Assembly: GCF_902764455.1 (NCBI RefSeq)
Contig: NZ_CACWVY010000004.1
Coordinates: forward strand, 1-64,000
Direction of reading: 5' to 3'
Source: an uncultured Methanobrevibacter sp.
GTDB taxonomy: Archaea > Methanobacteriota > Methanobacteria > Methanobacteriales > Methanobacteriaceae
DNA: 64,000 nt
The notes below the pieces were generated by a model that was given only the letters and a program-made list of their open reading frames with translations, searched no databases and was not told where the DNA came from. This document shows positions 44,498 to 53,864 of this stretch, piece after piece (positions within the stretch are counted from its first letter, which is position 1; every line of letters begins with the position of its first letter). The position numbers and the translations under genes are program-made.

Positions 44498-46114
44498 TCA
44501 TCGACTGTATAGATAGTTTATAATACCTATAATTGCTAAAATTAATGTTATCAGATAACCAATAACTGCAATTAACGGCATGTCAAACAGCATTGGCCCT
44601 CTGTCGATTGTCATAACTATTGATGAACTCATTAAAAGTGCAGCAATTATTACAACTAATGAAAATTTGCTTACAATACGGTCCAAACGGTCAATTTCAA
44701 ACCTGAACTTCAGTTCATCATTATTCAACTTATGAATAGTATTTGTGAGAATCGGAGGCAATGATTTGAGCATGTTTTTATAGTAAAGCAAACTGCCTTT
44801 TTTACTTTCCAAATAGTTTTTAATATTTGTTCGCTCTCCGATAACCTCTTTGGCTATCGGTTCAACTGAAGCCATAACATCCACATTCGGATCAAGCATA
44901 GTAGCATCAGCTTCAATCATGGATATTCCTCTAGCCATTGAAACGAATTCATTTGGAAGAATAACTTCATAATCCTGCATTAAGTCCAGTAATTTCACCA
45001 GCACCTCATTCAGCCCACCTGCATCACTTGCAAAGAATCTAAAGAATAAATCACGAAGGTCACGCTTTAAATTGGTTGTATCCATGCTATAATTCAGTAT
45101 ACCCATATATATGAACTGATTGACCAAACCATTTACATCCTGATCTGCAATCAACATCAACATGTCGCAAAGATCTTTTCTAAAACCGTCATCAAGAATT
45201 CCAATTGAGCCTAAATCAATATAACACACAACATTATCATCTAAAATCATTATGTTACCTGCATGAGGGTCGGCATGGAAAAATCCATCAAGCAATACCT
45301 GCTTCATAAAAGAATCAATGACACGTTTAGCTAGAAGAGATTTGTCAAATTCTTCACTATCACTTGCAGCCACATCAGATAATTTAGTTCCATCAATAAA
45401 TTCCATTGTAAGAACTTTTGATGTACAGTAATCCGGATAAGCAATTGGAATATGTATGGTCTCATCTTCAGAGAAGTTAGCATCAAGCTGTTTCATGTTA
45501 ATTAGCTCATTGGTGAAATCAATTTCAATATGTATATCATAGTCAAATTCATCAATCATCCCAGGCAAATTGTATTTTCTAAATTCATCATTATGATTAT
45601 GAATTTGAGCCACAATGTACTTCATGATAGCTATATCATATTCAAGGGTATCTGCAATACCTTCTTTTTGAACTTTAACAGCTACTCTCTCACCTGAAAT
45701 TAATCTAGCTTCATGAACCTGAGCAATAGATGCTGTTGCAAGACTTTCCTTTGAAAATTCAGCAAATAAATCATCAATATTTCCATTGAGTTCCCTTTCA
45801 ATTATTGTTTTAACTTCTTCATAAGTGATAGTGGGGTTGTCGTCCTGTAACTTTTCAAATTCAGTAGCAATTTTCTCACCGACCATGTCCGGCCTAGTGC
45901 TCAAAAGCTGACCCAATTTAATGAAACTAGTTCCCAATTCCTGAAACATCAATCTTAATTTTACTGGAACTTCAGGGTCTAAAAAAAGATTATATTCCTC
46001 TCCCCTTGAAGGAAAAATTTTTTCCTTAACAGTCTTATTTAGAACTTTACTGAAACCATATTTTCGCATTGCTGCAGTTATTTGACGTAAACGGACTTTC
46101 ATTTCTTTTTCCAT
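44498..46114 (-). CDS. AarF/ABC1/UbiB family kinase-like protein
   Basis: 538 residues. The KxGQ-type motif FIKLGQLLSTRPD, the alanine-rich nucleotide loop ATASIAQVHEA, VAVKVQKEG with the kinase lysine, HADPHAGNIM and YIDLGSIGI with the metal-binding aspartate define the UbiB atypical kinase family. Two C-terminal membrane helices (SLVVIIAALLMSSSIVMTI and a following one) anchor it. Bacterial and mitochondrial members support quinone synthesis; methanogens have no ubiquinone, so its role here, perhaps in lipid metabolism, is unknown. GAGG is ten bases before the ATG. Confidence 0.9.
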   Translation of the reverse strand: MEKEMKVRLRQITAAMRKYGFSKVLNKTVKEKIFPSRGEEYNLFLDPEVPVKLRLMFQELGTSFIKLGQLLSTRPDMVGEKIATEFEKLQDDNPTITYEEVKTIIERELNGNIDDLFAEFSKESLATASIAQVHEARLISGERVAVKVQKEGIADTLEYDIAIMKYIVAQIHNHNDEFRKYNLPGMIDEFDYDIHIEIDFTNELINMKQLDANFSEDETIHIPIAYPDYCTSKVLTMEFIDGTKLSDVAASDSEEFDKSLLAKRVIDSFMKQVLLDGFFHADPHAGNIMILDDNVVCYIDLGSIGILDDGFRKDLCDMLMLIADQDVNGLVNQFIYMGILNYSMDTTNLKRDLRDLFFRFFASDAGGLNEVLVKLLDLMQDYEVILPNEFVSMARGISMIEADATMLDPNVDVMASVEPIAKEVIGERTNIKNYLESKKGSLLYYKNMLKSLPPILTNTIHKLNNDELKFRFEIDRLDRIVSKFSLVVIIAALLMSSSIVMTIDRGPMLFDMPLIAVIGYLITLILAIIGIINYLYSR

Positions 46115-46449
46115 TTTAACAAACCTCTGTTTTAAAATAACAATTCATTGAAAATTGCTAAAGAAAGTTTAATATATTGAATTAATAATTTAAGAAATAA
46201 TAGATTTTGTGAGATTGATATTTACTGATGATTATAATCCATCACCCTAATCATTGAATGTTTTATCTGCCAACAGATACACCAGACAAATTGAATTAAA
46301 TCTATTATTCACTATATTAATAACTATGATTTTCATACATTTAAATTATTGCACAAAAAAAGAATTTTCATGAATATTATTAAAAAAATTGGTAAAATTG
46401 ATTAAAAAATATAAAGTTTTTGAGTTAAAAACTCAAAAACATAACACAA
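46115..46449. other. Intergenic region, 335 bp
   Basis: It holds a TATA-like region for the UbiB gene and, at 46416-46440, the terminator of the adhesin operon. Nothing else is supported. Confidence 0.5.
46416..46440 (-). terminator. Terminator of the three-gene adhesin operon
   Basis: GTTTTTGAGT (46416-46425) pairs with ACTCAAAAAC (46431-46440), loop of five, followed on the minus strand by a T-rich run. Confidence 0.65.
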
Positions 46450-46725
46450 CTATTTTAAAACTAAATTAGCTGATTTGCTAATAGCTTTGTAGGTGCTGTC
46501 TCCTGCGAATTTGACAGTGACTTTGTGAGTTCCTTTAGTTGTAAGTTTTATATTTACAGTAGCTACTCCTTTGCTATTGGTTTTTGCAGTGTAGGTTTTT
46601 CCTTTAACTTTGAAAGTTATTTTTTTGTTTTTGATTGCTTTACCTTTAGCAGATTTGAATGTAGCTGTGAATTTTTTGGTTTTAGCTTTTGCTTTATATG
46701 TTTTTTTAGCAGTGGTAAGTTTAGC
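46450..46725 (-). repeat. C-terminal domain repeat shared by three adjacent adhesin genes
   Basis: The last ~270 bases of the coding region recur at about 47974-48245 and 49865-50140. Protein phrases such as KAKAKTKK, GKAIKNKKITF, GKTYTAKTN and KGVAT are nearly identical in all three, while the N-terminal halves have diverged. Such direct repeats could support recombination or gene conversion between neighbours. Confidence 0.65.
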
Positions 46726-47907
46726 AGTCTGTTTTTCAACAGTGATTTTAGCTACTTTATATTGACTTACAACAGAATTATCACCTATAAATACAATTGT
46801 AGCAGAATATTTACCTGCATCTGGAATATTTACCTGGACTTTAACAGTACCATTAGCATCAGTGTTTAAATTGGATTCTTCATTGTTTAAAACAATTGTA
46901 ACTGCTTTATTAGCTAATGCATGGTTAAATTGATCTTTTAAAGTTACAGTTAAATATTTGCCTATTTTACCGTCAACAGCAGTGTTTACAGTTGTGAATT
47001 TTAAACCATTAACATCAATAGTGACGTTTATTTGTTTGGATTGAATTTTATAATCAAAAACAAATGCGGTTCCATTTGATTTAACTATTAAATCATATTT
47101 AATGTTTCCGACTTCACCATCAATTTTGAAATCAAAAGTTTTGTTGGAATTATCACTGAAAGATGCATTTCCAAACTGAGAAGCCATATCAGCGAAGTTG
47201 AACTGACTCATCATGTCTTTAATGTTTAGATTATCAAAACTGGTCATATTGAACTTTTTCATCAATTCTTCCATATTTAATGCATTTGCATTGAAAGTTA
47301 AGTTAGCTAAAAATTTCCCGTCAGCAAAAATACTGAAATCATTACTGGTCATATTGTTGAAAGCAGCATCCATCATAGGGGATTTTACAAAGTAGTCGAA
47401 AACAAATTTATCTGGTTTTGAAACTATTCCCAAATTATATTGAACATCACTTACGTCACCTGCAATTTTAAAATCAAATGTTTTGTTTTCACCGGTGAAA
47501 TTGAAATTATTAAATAAATCTGCGAAGTTTCCGAAGTTGGACATGTTAAGGTCACTTTGATTAAGCATTTTTATAATTTCTGAAACATCATATGTTCCAT
47601 CTGCGTTAGTGAAATTGAATGCAGAAACCTGTTGGCCTCCAGAGTAAATGGTAATTTCAGTTACACCACTACTGGAATTGTCAGATAAAGGAGCATCATC
47701 AGCAACGCTTACAACATCTTCTTCCACATCATTTTCAGCTAAAATTTCAGACGTATCCTGATTTACATCAGTTTCAATAGCTACAACATCATTATCGCCA
47801 GCCACTTCAATAACATCAGACGCATTATCTGATGCGCTTACAGAACTAACTGCAAGTAATGAAATGAAAACTATTGAAAAAATTAATAATATTTTATTAA
47901 ATTTCAA
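46450..47907 (-). CDS. Adhesin-like Ig-domain protein, third gene of operon
   Basis: 485 residues from a TTG at 47907, chosen because TGGAGG lies eight bases upstream and because the paralog at 49839 begins the same way; the longer ATG frame runs through that SD. After the signal (ILLIFSIVFISLLAVSSVSAS) comes an acidic spacer, a Phe/Asn/Met-rich region with two related blocks (TFDFKIAGDVSDVQYNL and TFDFKIDGEVGNIKYDL), an Ig-like unit, and the lysine-rich C-terminal domain (KLTTAKKTYKAKAKTKKFTA through the end) shared by all three operon members. No C-terminal anchor helix. Probably held to pseudomurein by the basic domain. Confidence 0.75.
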   Translation of the reverse strand: MKFNKILLIFSIVFISLLAVSSVSASDNASDVIEVAGDNDVVAIETDVNQDTSEILAENDVEEDVVSVADDAPLSDNSSSGVTEITIYSGGQQVSAFNFTNADGTYDVSEIIKMLNQSDLNMSNFGNFADLFNNFNFTGENKTFDFKIAGDVSDVQYNLGIVSKPDKFVFDYFVKSPMMDAAFNNMTSNDFSIFADGKFLANLTFNANALNMEELMKKFNMTSFDNLNIKDMMSQFNFADMASQFGNASFSDNSNKTFDFKIDGEVGNIKYDLIVKSNGTAFVFDYKIQSKQINVTIDVNGLKFTTVNTAVDGKIGKYLTVTLKDQFNHALANKAVTIVLNNEESNLNTDANGTVKVQVNIPDAGKYSATIVFIGDNSVVSQYKVAKITVEKQTAKLTTAKKTYKAKAKTKKFTATFKSAKGKAIKNKKITFKVKGKTYTAKTNSKGVATVNIKLTTKGTHKVTVKFAGDSTYKAISKSANLVLK

Positions 47908-47973
47908 ATTTATTCCTCCATAAAAAAAATTAAAGATGAAATTAAATTTTAATTTCATCATAAAGTTCGAATT

Positions 47974-49839
47974 TTATTTAAAAATTAATTTACCTGCTTT
48001 GCTAACTGCTTTGTAGATGTTGTCTCCTGCGAATTTAGCAGTGACTTTGAAAGTTCCTTTTTTGTTGAGTTTTACTTTAATAGTAGCAACACCTTTAGCA
48101 TTAGTTTTTGCAGTGTAGGTTTTTCCGTTAACCTTGAAGGTTACTTTTTTACCTTTAATTGCTTTACCATTAGAAGTTTTTAATGTAGCTGTGTATTTTT
48201 TGGTTTTTGCTTTTGCTTTATATATTTTTTTAGCTACAGTGAGTTTGGTAGCTTGCTTATTGACAGTAACTTTAGCTATGTCGAATGCACCGTTATAACT
48301 ATCATCCTGCAATAAAGCCACAGTACAGGTATAGGTTCCTGCTTTTGCAATGTTTACTGGTAATTTTGCAACTCCGTCTTTATCAGTTGTTACATTGTAT
48401 TTTTGACCATCGATAGAGATTTGCACAGTTTTATTGTTTAAAACATTACCTAACTCATCTTTTATAGTAGCAGTGAAATCTTTGCTTATTTTAGCAGTAG
48501 CTGTGATATCTTTTGCATCAATTGCAACATTTACTTTATTAAGAGATACAACAAAATCAAAGCTTTTATTGGTTGAAGTACCATTTACAGTGCTTTTAAG
48601 CAATAAATTATGATTTCCATTTACTAAATTAGCAAATGAAACTTTTCCAGTACCATTTTCATTAAGAGCTACATCATTGCTTTGTTTACCGTCTACACTA
48701 GCAGTAACCATAATATTTGGTATTGGATTGCCGTATTTATCCACTACGGTTATAGTTACAACAGTATCATTTCCGAGGTTTTTAGGAAGAGCAATGTCTG
48801 CGAAGTAAACAACATCTTCAAGATAAGCAATTAAAAGATTGGATGTGACATTTGTAGTGTTGTAGTTTCTATTGGATAGGAAAGTTGTGGTTACATTATA
48901 ATTTCCAGGGTTGAAAATGTAATCGAAAGATACAGTCATCATGCTTTCCATTGGATTGCCTGATCCGTTACCGCCGAACATTTCTTCCCAGTTCATGCCT
49001 CCGCTTCCATTGAACATTCCTGTCCAATTCATATTCATCATTTCAGTCCAGTTAAATGTTCCGTTACCGCCGAACATTTCTCCCCAGTTCATGCCGCCGG
49101 AGTCTCCTCCCATCATAGCACTCATCATTTCTTCCATACCCATGGAACTAAAGATACCTATAATGCCAGTAAAATCAAATTCAGCACTGCCGATACCGTA
49201 AACAACTTTTACTCTTTTACTTAAGCTATCGGATGCCCATGTTATGGTCACAACAGCTTCACCAGATAATTTATTGCCGTTTTTATCAGTTACATTAATA
49301 GGAACTGTAACATTCTGATATAAATCAACAACAATATCATCAACATTTATAATAGGAGTTGCTTTTGTAACATAGAAAACTGCATCTTTAGTTAAAATTT
49401 TATCTGTTCCATTTATTAAAGTAGCTTTAACATAATGTCTTCCTACTTCATAATCTCCTAAAGGTAATTTAATTTCTGACTGACCAGAAGTAGGATTTAT
49501 AGGTGCTTCTTCTACTATATAATTACCATCAACATATATTTCAACACCACTTTCGTTATAGTTAATAGTACCAGTGTTGTCAACGACAGTAACATTGATA
49601 GATACTTGTTCATCATACGGTACATCTTCAACAATTATATTCATATCTACATCAGATGCATTATCTGATAATACTTCATTTTGATTTTCATCAACACCAA
49701 TAAGTTCTATTTCACTATCATCAGCAGATACCTTCATGATATCTGTTACATCATTACTATCAGAAGCACTTACAGCACTAACAGCAAATACTGAAATAAG
49801 AACCATGAAAATAATTAGAAAAGTTTTATTAAATTTCAA
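47974..49839 (-). CDS. Adhesin-like Ig-domain protein with Met/Gly/Trp-rich insert, second gene
   Basis: 621 residues starting at a TTG after AAGGAGG (spacing seven). Signal peptide (FLIIFMVLISVFAVSAVSAS), acidic spacer, several Ig-like units, and the lysine-rich C-terminal domain. One Ig unit is interrupted by about 60 residues of low complexity around residues 230-300, with repeats of GNGxxNWxEMFGGNG and MMSAMMGGD. This insert is unusually rich in methionine, tryptophan and glycine, unlike the rest. It is 24 bp downstream of the gene at 49865 and 66 bp ahead of the one at 47907, so cotranscription is likely. Confidence 0.75.
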   Translation of the reverse strand: MKFNKTFLIIFMVLISVFAVSAVSASDSNDVTDIMKVSADDSEIELIGVDENQNEVLSDNASDVDMNIIVEDVPYDEQVSINVTVVDNTGTINYNESGVEIYVDGNYIVEEAPINPTSGQSEIKLPLGDYEVGRHYVKATLINGTDKILTKDAVFYVTKATPIINVDDIVVDLYQNVTVPINVTDKNGNKLSGEAVVTITWASDSLSKRVKVVYGIGSAEFDFTGIIGIFSSMGMEEMMSAMMGGDSGGMNWGEMFGGNGTFNWTEMMNMNWTGMFNGSGGMNWEEMFGGNGSGNPMESMMTVSFDYIFNPGNYNVTTTFLSNRNYNTTNVTSNLLIAYLEDVVYFADIALPKNLGNDTVVTITVVDKYGNPIPNIMVTASVDGKQSNDVALNENGTGKVSFANLVNGNHNLLLKSTVNGTSTNKSFDFVVSLNKVNVAIDAKDITATAKISKDFTATIKDELGNVLNNKTVQISIDGQKYNVTTDKDGVAKLPVNIAKAGTYTCTVALLQDDSYNGAFDIAKVTVNKQATKLTVAKKIYKAKAKTKKYTATLKTSNGKAIKGKKVTFKVNGKTYTAKTNAKGVATIKVKLNKKGTFKVTAKFAGDNIYKAVSKAGKLIFK

Positions 49840-49864
49840 TTTAAATCCTCCTTAAACAAAATAA

Positions 49865-51721
49865 TTATTTTATAGTCAATTTACCTTTTTTACTAAGCGC
49901 TTTGTAAGTATCGTCTCCTGCAAATTTAGCTGTGAAAGTGAATTTACCTTTTGTAGTGAGTTTCACTTTAACAGTAGCTACACCTTTAGCATTGGTTTTA
50001 GCAGTGTAGGTCTTACCTTTAACACTAAATGTTATTTTCTTGTTTTTGATTGCTTTTCCTTTAGCAGACTTGAAAGTTGCTGTTAGCTTTTTGGTTTTGG
50101 CTTTTGCTTTGTATGATGCACTTTTGGTTGTGAGTTTAGCAGTTTGTTTAGTTACAGTGACTTTAGCTATATCAAATACACCATTATATGCATCATCACC
50201 TAAATAAGCAATAGCACAGGTATAAACATTAGCTTTTGCAATATTGAGTTGTATTTCAGCAGCTCCATTTTCATTTGTAGTTGCATCGTATTTTTCACCA
50301 TTTATTGAGATTTGTACAGTTTTATTGTTTAAAATATTACCGAACTCATCTTTTAAAGTAGCAGTGAAATATTTGCCGACTTTACCATCGACTGCAGTAT
50401 TTACAGCAACAACAGACATGTCATTAGCTTCAAATGCAAGGTTTACTTTTGGAATAACTATGCTAAAGTCAAAGGTCTGATTAGTTATGTTGCCTGTGGC
50501 ATTAGTACTAACTAATAATTTATGATCACCAGTGACTAAATTGTCAAAAGTAACTGTTGCCATTGCATTATCATCTAGGGTTGCGTTTACTTCCTGATTG
50601 TCGTCAACAATTGCTGTTACATCTATTTTTGGCATAGGATTTCCGTATTTGTCCAATGCTATGATGGTTACAATTGTTTTGTCTCCTTTGTTTTTAGGAG
50701 AGGTAATGTCTGTTACAAAGAAAACATCACTGTTGTAAACAACAGTAAGATTAGTGTTATTTTCAGCTTCATTATAATTTCTGTTTGACAGGAAAGTTGC
50801 AGTTATATTGTATGTTCCAACCGGTAAAAAGTAAGTGAATTTAACAGCACTGCTTCCGGATGCGAAAGGACCATAACCTCCGCCTCCGTAAGGGCTGGAT
50901 CCGTTACCGGTTCCATTAATCATATTTTTGATATCTGATATGTTGAATTTCATGGTAGAGTTTTGGCTGGAGTTACCTCCTCCGAATGTTGAATTCCAGT
51001 CGGTATCACCGCCCATCATGCCCATCATGTTACCCATCATATCCGCCATATCAAAGGTTGCTTCAGCACTTCCGTTGATAATTTTTGCATATTTGCTTAT
51101 GCTGTTTCCAGGGAAGATTATTGTTACAATAGCGTCCCCAGAGACTTTTTTACCATTGCGATCAGTAACATTTACCGGTACTTTAACACCTGCTCCGATT
51201 ATTGCAGTAACGTTTTCAAGAACTACAATAGGGTTGGCTTTTTTAATACTGAATACAGTACCAGCAGTTGCGATTTTATCGGTTCCACTGATTAATGTTG
51301 CTTTAACATAATGAGTGCCGACTTCAAAAGCTCCTATTTCAAAAGCATATTCGTATTTGCCTTCAGAAGATACTGTAACATCAGCTACATGTTTTCCATC
51401 AACATCTATACCGACAGTACTATTGTCAAAGTCAATTGAACTGGTATTGTCGACAACAGTACCATTTACAGTTATCTGTTCATCATATGTTTTATTCTCA
51501 ACATTGACATCAATTTCTATATCTTTGGCATTACCCTCATCAGCGGATAACACTTCATTTGTATTTTGATTTTCATCAATTTCAAGGGTTTGTATTTCAT
51601 CATCAACAGCAGATAATTCCATAGTATCTGCTATATTATCGCTATCGGAAGCACTAGCAGCACCGATAACGAAAAGTGAAATAAAAACCATCAGCAAAAT
51701 TAAACTCTTTCTGATTTTCAA
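49865..51721 (-). CDS. Adhesin-like Ig-domain protein with Met/Gly-rich insert, first gene of operon
   Basis: 618 residues from the TTG at 51721, which follows GGAGTGAT by four bases; the longer frame begins inside that SD. Signal peptide (SLILLMVFISLFVIGAASAS), acidic spacer, Ig-like units, lysine-rich C-terminal domain. Like its neighbour, one Ig unit has a low-complexity insert at about residues 226-295 (DMMGNMMGMMGGDTDWNST, then glycine-rich YGGGGYGPFASG). The promoter must lie in the AT-rich 585-bp spacer upstream. Likely a wall-associated adhesin. Confidence 0.75.
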   Translation of the reverse strand: MKIRKSLILLMVFISLFVIGAASASDSDNIADTMELSAVDDEIQTLEIDENQNTNEVLSADEGNAKDIEIDVNVENKTYDEQITVNGTVVDNTSSIDFDNSTVGIDVDGKHVADVTVSSEGKYEYAFEIGAFEVGTHYVKATLISGTDKIATAGTVFSIKKANPIVVLENVTAIIGAGVKVPVNVTDRNGKKVSGDAIVTIIFPGNSISKYAKIINGSAEATFDMADMMGNMMGMMGGDTDWNSTFGGGNSSQNSTMKFNISDIKNMINGTGNGSSPYGGGGYGPFASGSSAVKFTYFLPVGTYNITATFLSNRNYNEAENNTNLTVVYNSDVFFVTDITSPKNKGDKTIVTIIALDKYGNPMPKIDVTAIVDDNQEVNATLDDNAMATVTFDNLVTGDHKLLVSTNATGNITNQTFDFSIVIPKVNLAFEANDMSVVAVNTAVDGKVGKYFTATLKDEFGNILNNKTVQISINGEKYDATTNENGAAEIQLNIAKANVYTCAIAYLGDDAYNGVFDIAKVTVTKQTAKLTTKSASYKAKAKTKKLTATFKSAKGKAIKNKKITFSVKGKTYTAKTNAKGVATVKVKLTTKGKFTFTAKFAGDDTYKALSKKGKLTIK

Positions 51722-52306
51722 TATTATCACTCCTTAAATAATATACTTGGTGTTTTTTAAAAAAATCTTCTTTGATGAAAAGATCAATGAATATTCATTC
51801 ATTAATTTTTTCGAAAATTTCCCTTTAAAACGACAAAGTATATTACACAGTTATTAATCTTTTAAGCATTCACATATTTATTTTAAAAATATATAGTATA
51901 TAAAAATATTGATTTTTTTAAAATATATTTAATTATAATGGCTCCAAATAATCAAATGAATAAAAAAATAACAAATTTATATGAAAATTATTAATTTTTT
52001 ACAAAATTCAAAATTAAAAAATTTTTATAAAAATATTTAATTATTAAAAATTATCGATAAATTTACAATTAAAATCAATTTAATTCAATAATGTAACTTT
52101 CACATAGAAAAAAACAGCATAAAAAAAGAATTTATAAAAGAACTTTTGTAAAAATATGACTTTGAAAAATTTAAACAATTTTAAATGTTATAAATTTAAA
52201 AAAATAAAAAATTATTAAACAATTTAACAAAAAAATTTTCACGGAAAAAAAATTTGACACAATTATTATATATTCCGTTTAATATAATCCTTAATGAGGA
52301 AAAAAA
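51722..52306. other. Intergenic region, 585 bp, extremely AT-rich
   Basis: Between the divergent adhesin operon and the MetX-like gene. Long A and T tracts, a TATA-like stretch near 51885-51910, no frame or hairpin that I can support. The A-tracts suggest bent DNA and room for chromatin proteins such as histones. Confidence 0.5.
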
Positions 52307-53290
52307 ATGATCGAACAGGATAAGTTAGGTTACAGAAAGCATGTTTTTGATGAATTTGAATTTGAAAATGGAGACATTCTACCCAATGTTGAAGTGGAAT
52401 ATACCACCAGAGGAACTCCAAAATATGATGAAGAGGGTAATGTTAACAATGCAATTATTTATTGCCATAGATTCAATGGAAACTGCTTATCCATCGAAGA
52501 TTTACATCAATTGATTGGTCCTGAAAGCATTTTATCCGAATATAACTTTTTTTATATATCAATTACTTCTTTAGGTTATCCAGAATCATGTTCTCCATCC
52601 ACAACCAAACTGAAATTTGATTTCCCAAAATATTCCATAAAAGATTGTGTGAATTTCAAAAGAAAATTTTTATCTGAAGTATTCAATATAAGCAAAGTAC
52701 TTGGTATTCTCGGTGTTGGAACCGGAGGTTATGAAGCATATACCTGGGCATGCGAATATCCTGATGAAATGGAATTTTTAATGATTGGAAACAGTTCTTT
52801 TAAAACAAATGGCTATCGATACATAACTAGCAAAGCCCTGAACACTATTATTGAATCAACTGACGCATATATGGACGATGTATATAGTGAACAGTTATCT
52901 AAGATTATGTTTTCAATCAATTCATTAATATATTCCCAATATTTTCCAAAAAAGGCATTTCAAAATTTTACCCGTAATGAACTTGATTTATTTATGGATA
53001 CTTTTGTTGAAGAAAATTCCTCTGAAGACATCTATGATTTCAAATTTAGAAATGACGCCATATTAAATTATGATGTGGAAGATAAATTATCCAATATCAA
53101 AGCAAAAACATCTGTAACTTGTGCTTCTGAAGATACCTATTACTCTTCTGAATTTGACGTATATCCCCTTAAAGACAAAATTGAAAATCTGGAAATCTTA
53201 AGTTTTAATGCTGAGGAATTTGTTTACAATTATGATTATTCACATTTTGAAAATCTGTTTAAAGAATTTTTAAAAGAATTTAAAAAATAG
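52307..53290 (+). CDS. MetX-like alpha/beta hydrolase lacking the catalytic serine
   Basis: 327 residues with the shape of homoserine O-acetyltransferase: LPNVEVEYTTRGTPKYDEEG, IIYCHRFNGNC, ISITSLGYPESCSPSTT and KVLGILGVGTGGYEAYTWA. In MetX the elbow reads G-G-S-x-G-G; here it is G-V-G-T-G-G, so the nucleophile serine is glycine. The late histidine is kept (DYSHFENL). It is therefore probably a non-catalytic relative or a protein with a different use of the pocket. GAGGA lies eight bases before the ATG. It is not near methionine or cysteine genes. Confidence 0.75.
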   Translation: MIEQDKLGYRKHVFDEFEFENGDILPNVEVEYTTRGTPKYDEEGNVNNAIIYCHRFNGNCLSIEDLHQLIGPESILSEYNFFYISITSLGYPESCSPSTTKLKFDFPKYSIKDCVNFKRKFLSEVFNISKVLGILGVGTGGYEAYTWACEYPDEMEFLMIGNSSFKTNGYRYITSKALNTIIESTDAYMDDVYSEQLSKIMFSINSLIYSQYFPKKAFQNFTRNELDLFMDTFVEENSSEDIYDFKFRNDAILNYDVEDKLSNIKAKTSVTCASEDTYYSSEFDVYPLKDKIENLEILSFNAEEFVYNYDYSHFENLFKEFLKEFKK

Positions 53291-53370
53291 CTAAGTTAAA
53301 ACTTCAATCAGCTCAAATGAACATTTTCATTAAAAAAATGTTTTAGTTATAGTAAAAACATCCCATCCAT

Positions 53371-53841
53371 CTACTTTTCTTTCACTATTTTCCCAGTCAT
53401 ATGTTCTATGGTGATTTCAAATACTTCTGTTCTATCCAATAATCTTGAAATTTCATCAACAGTTTCTTCATGGGTTGGAAAAAACTTATCTCCTAAAAAA
53501 GTAAGTGCCCTTATCTTTTCGTCACTGTCAGTTAATGTTTTAATCTGACCAAAGACAATTACGCTTCTGAAAGTATACCACCAGCTGTCAGAAGTTTTCA
53601 CACCTTCATCCATTACACAATAAGAACATTTTGAGTGTTTTTGAACTGCATCGTTTTTATGGCCGGTTTGTGCGCCATGGAAATATATCTTTCCGTCAGC
53701 ATAGACATGACTCATTGGAAGAGAATAAGGATAATCATTATCACCTAAAAGTGCCAGAACGCCTCGAGGTTCATTTTTCAAAATGTCAATACATTCATCT
53801 TCAGGAAGTTCCTGCTTTTGCCGCCTCATTTTTCTAAACAT
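53371..53841 (-). CDS. Pyridoxamine 5'-phosphate oxidase-like flavoprotein (NimA-like)
   Basis: 156 residues. RGVLALLGDNDYPYSLPMSHVYADGKIYFHGAQTGHKND is the FMN-binding split-barrel signature of the PNPOx-like group, of the kind seen in NimA-like nitroreductases. Length is normal. It is the last of a run of minus-strand genes that includes a flavodoxin-fold protein 23 bp upstream, so the two flavin proteins may work together. Substrate unknown. Confidence 0.85.
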   Translation of the reverse strand: MFRKMRRQKQELPEDECIDILKNEPRGVLALLGDNDYPYSLPMSHVYADGKIYFHGAQTGHKNDAVQKHSKCSYCVMDEGVKTSDSWWYTFRSVIVFGQIKTLTDSDEKIRALTFLGDKFFPTHEETVDEISRLLDRTEVFEITIEHMTGKIVKEK

Positions 53842-53864
53842 ACAATGATATTTATCTAAGGAAA

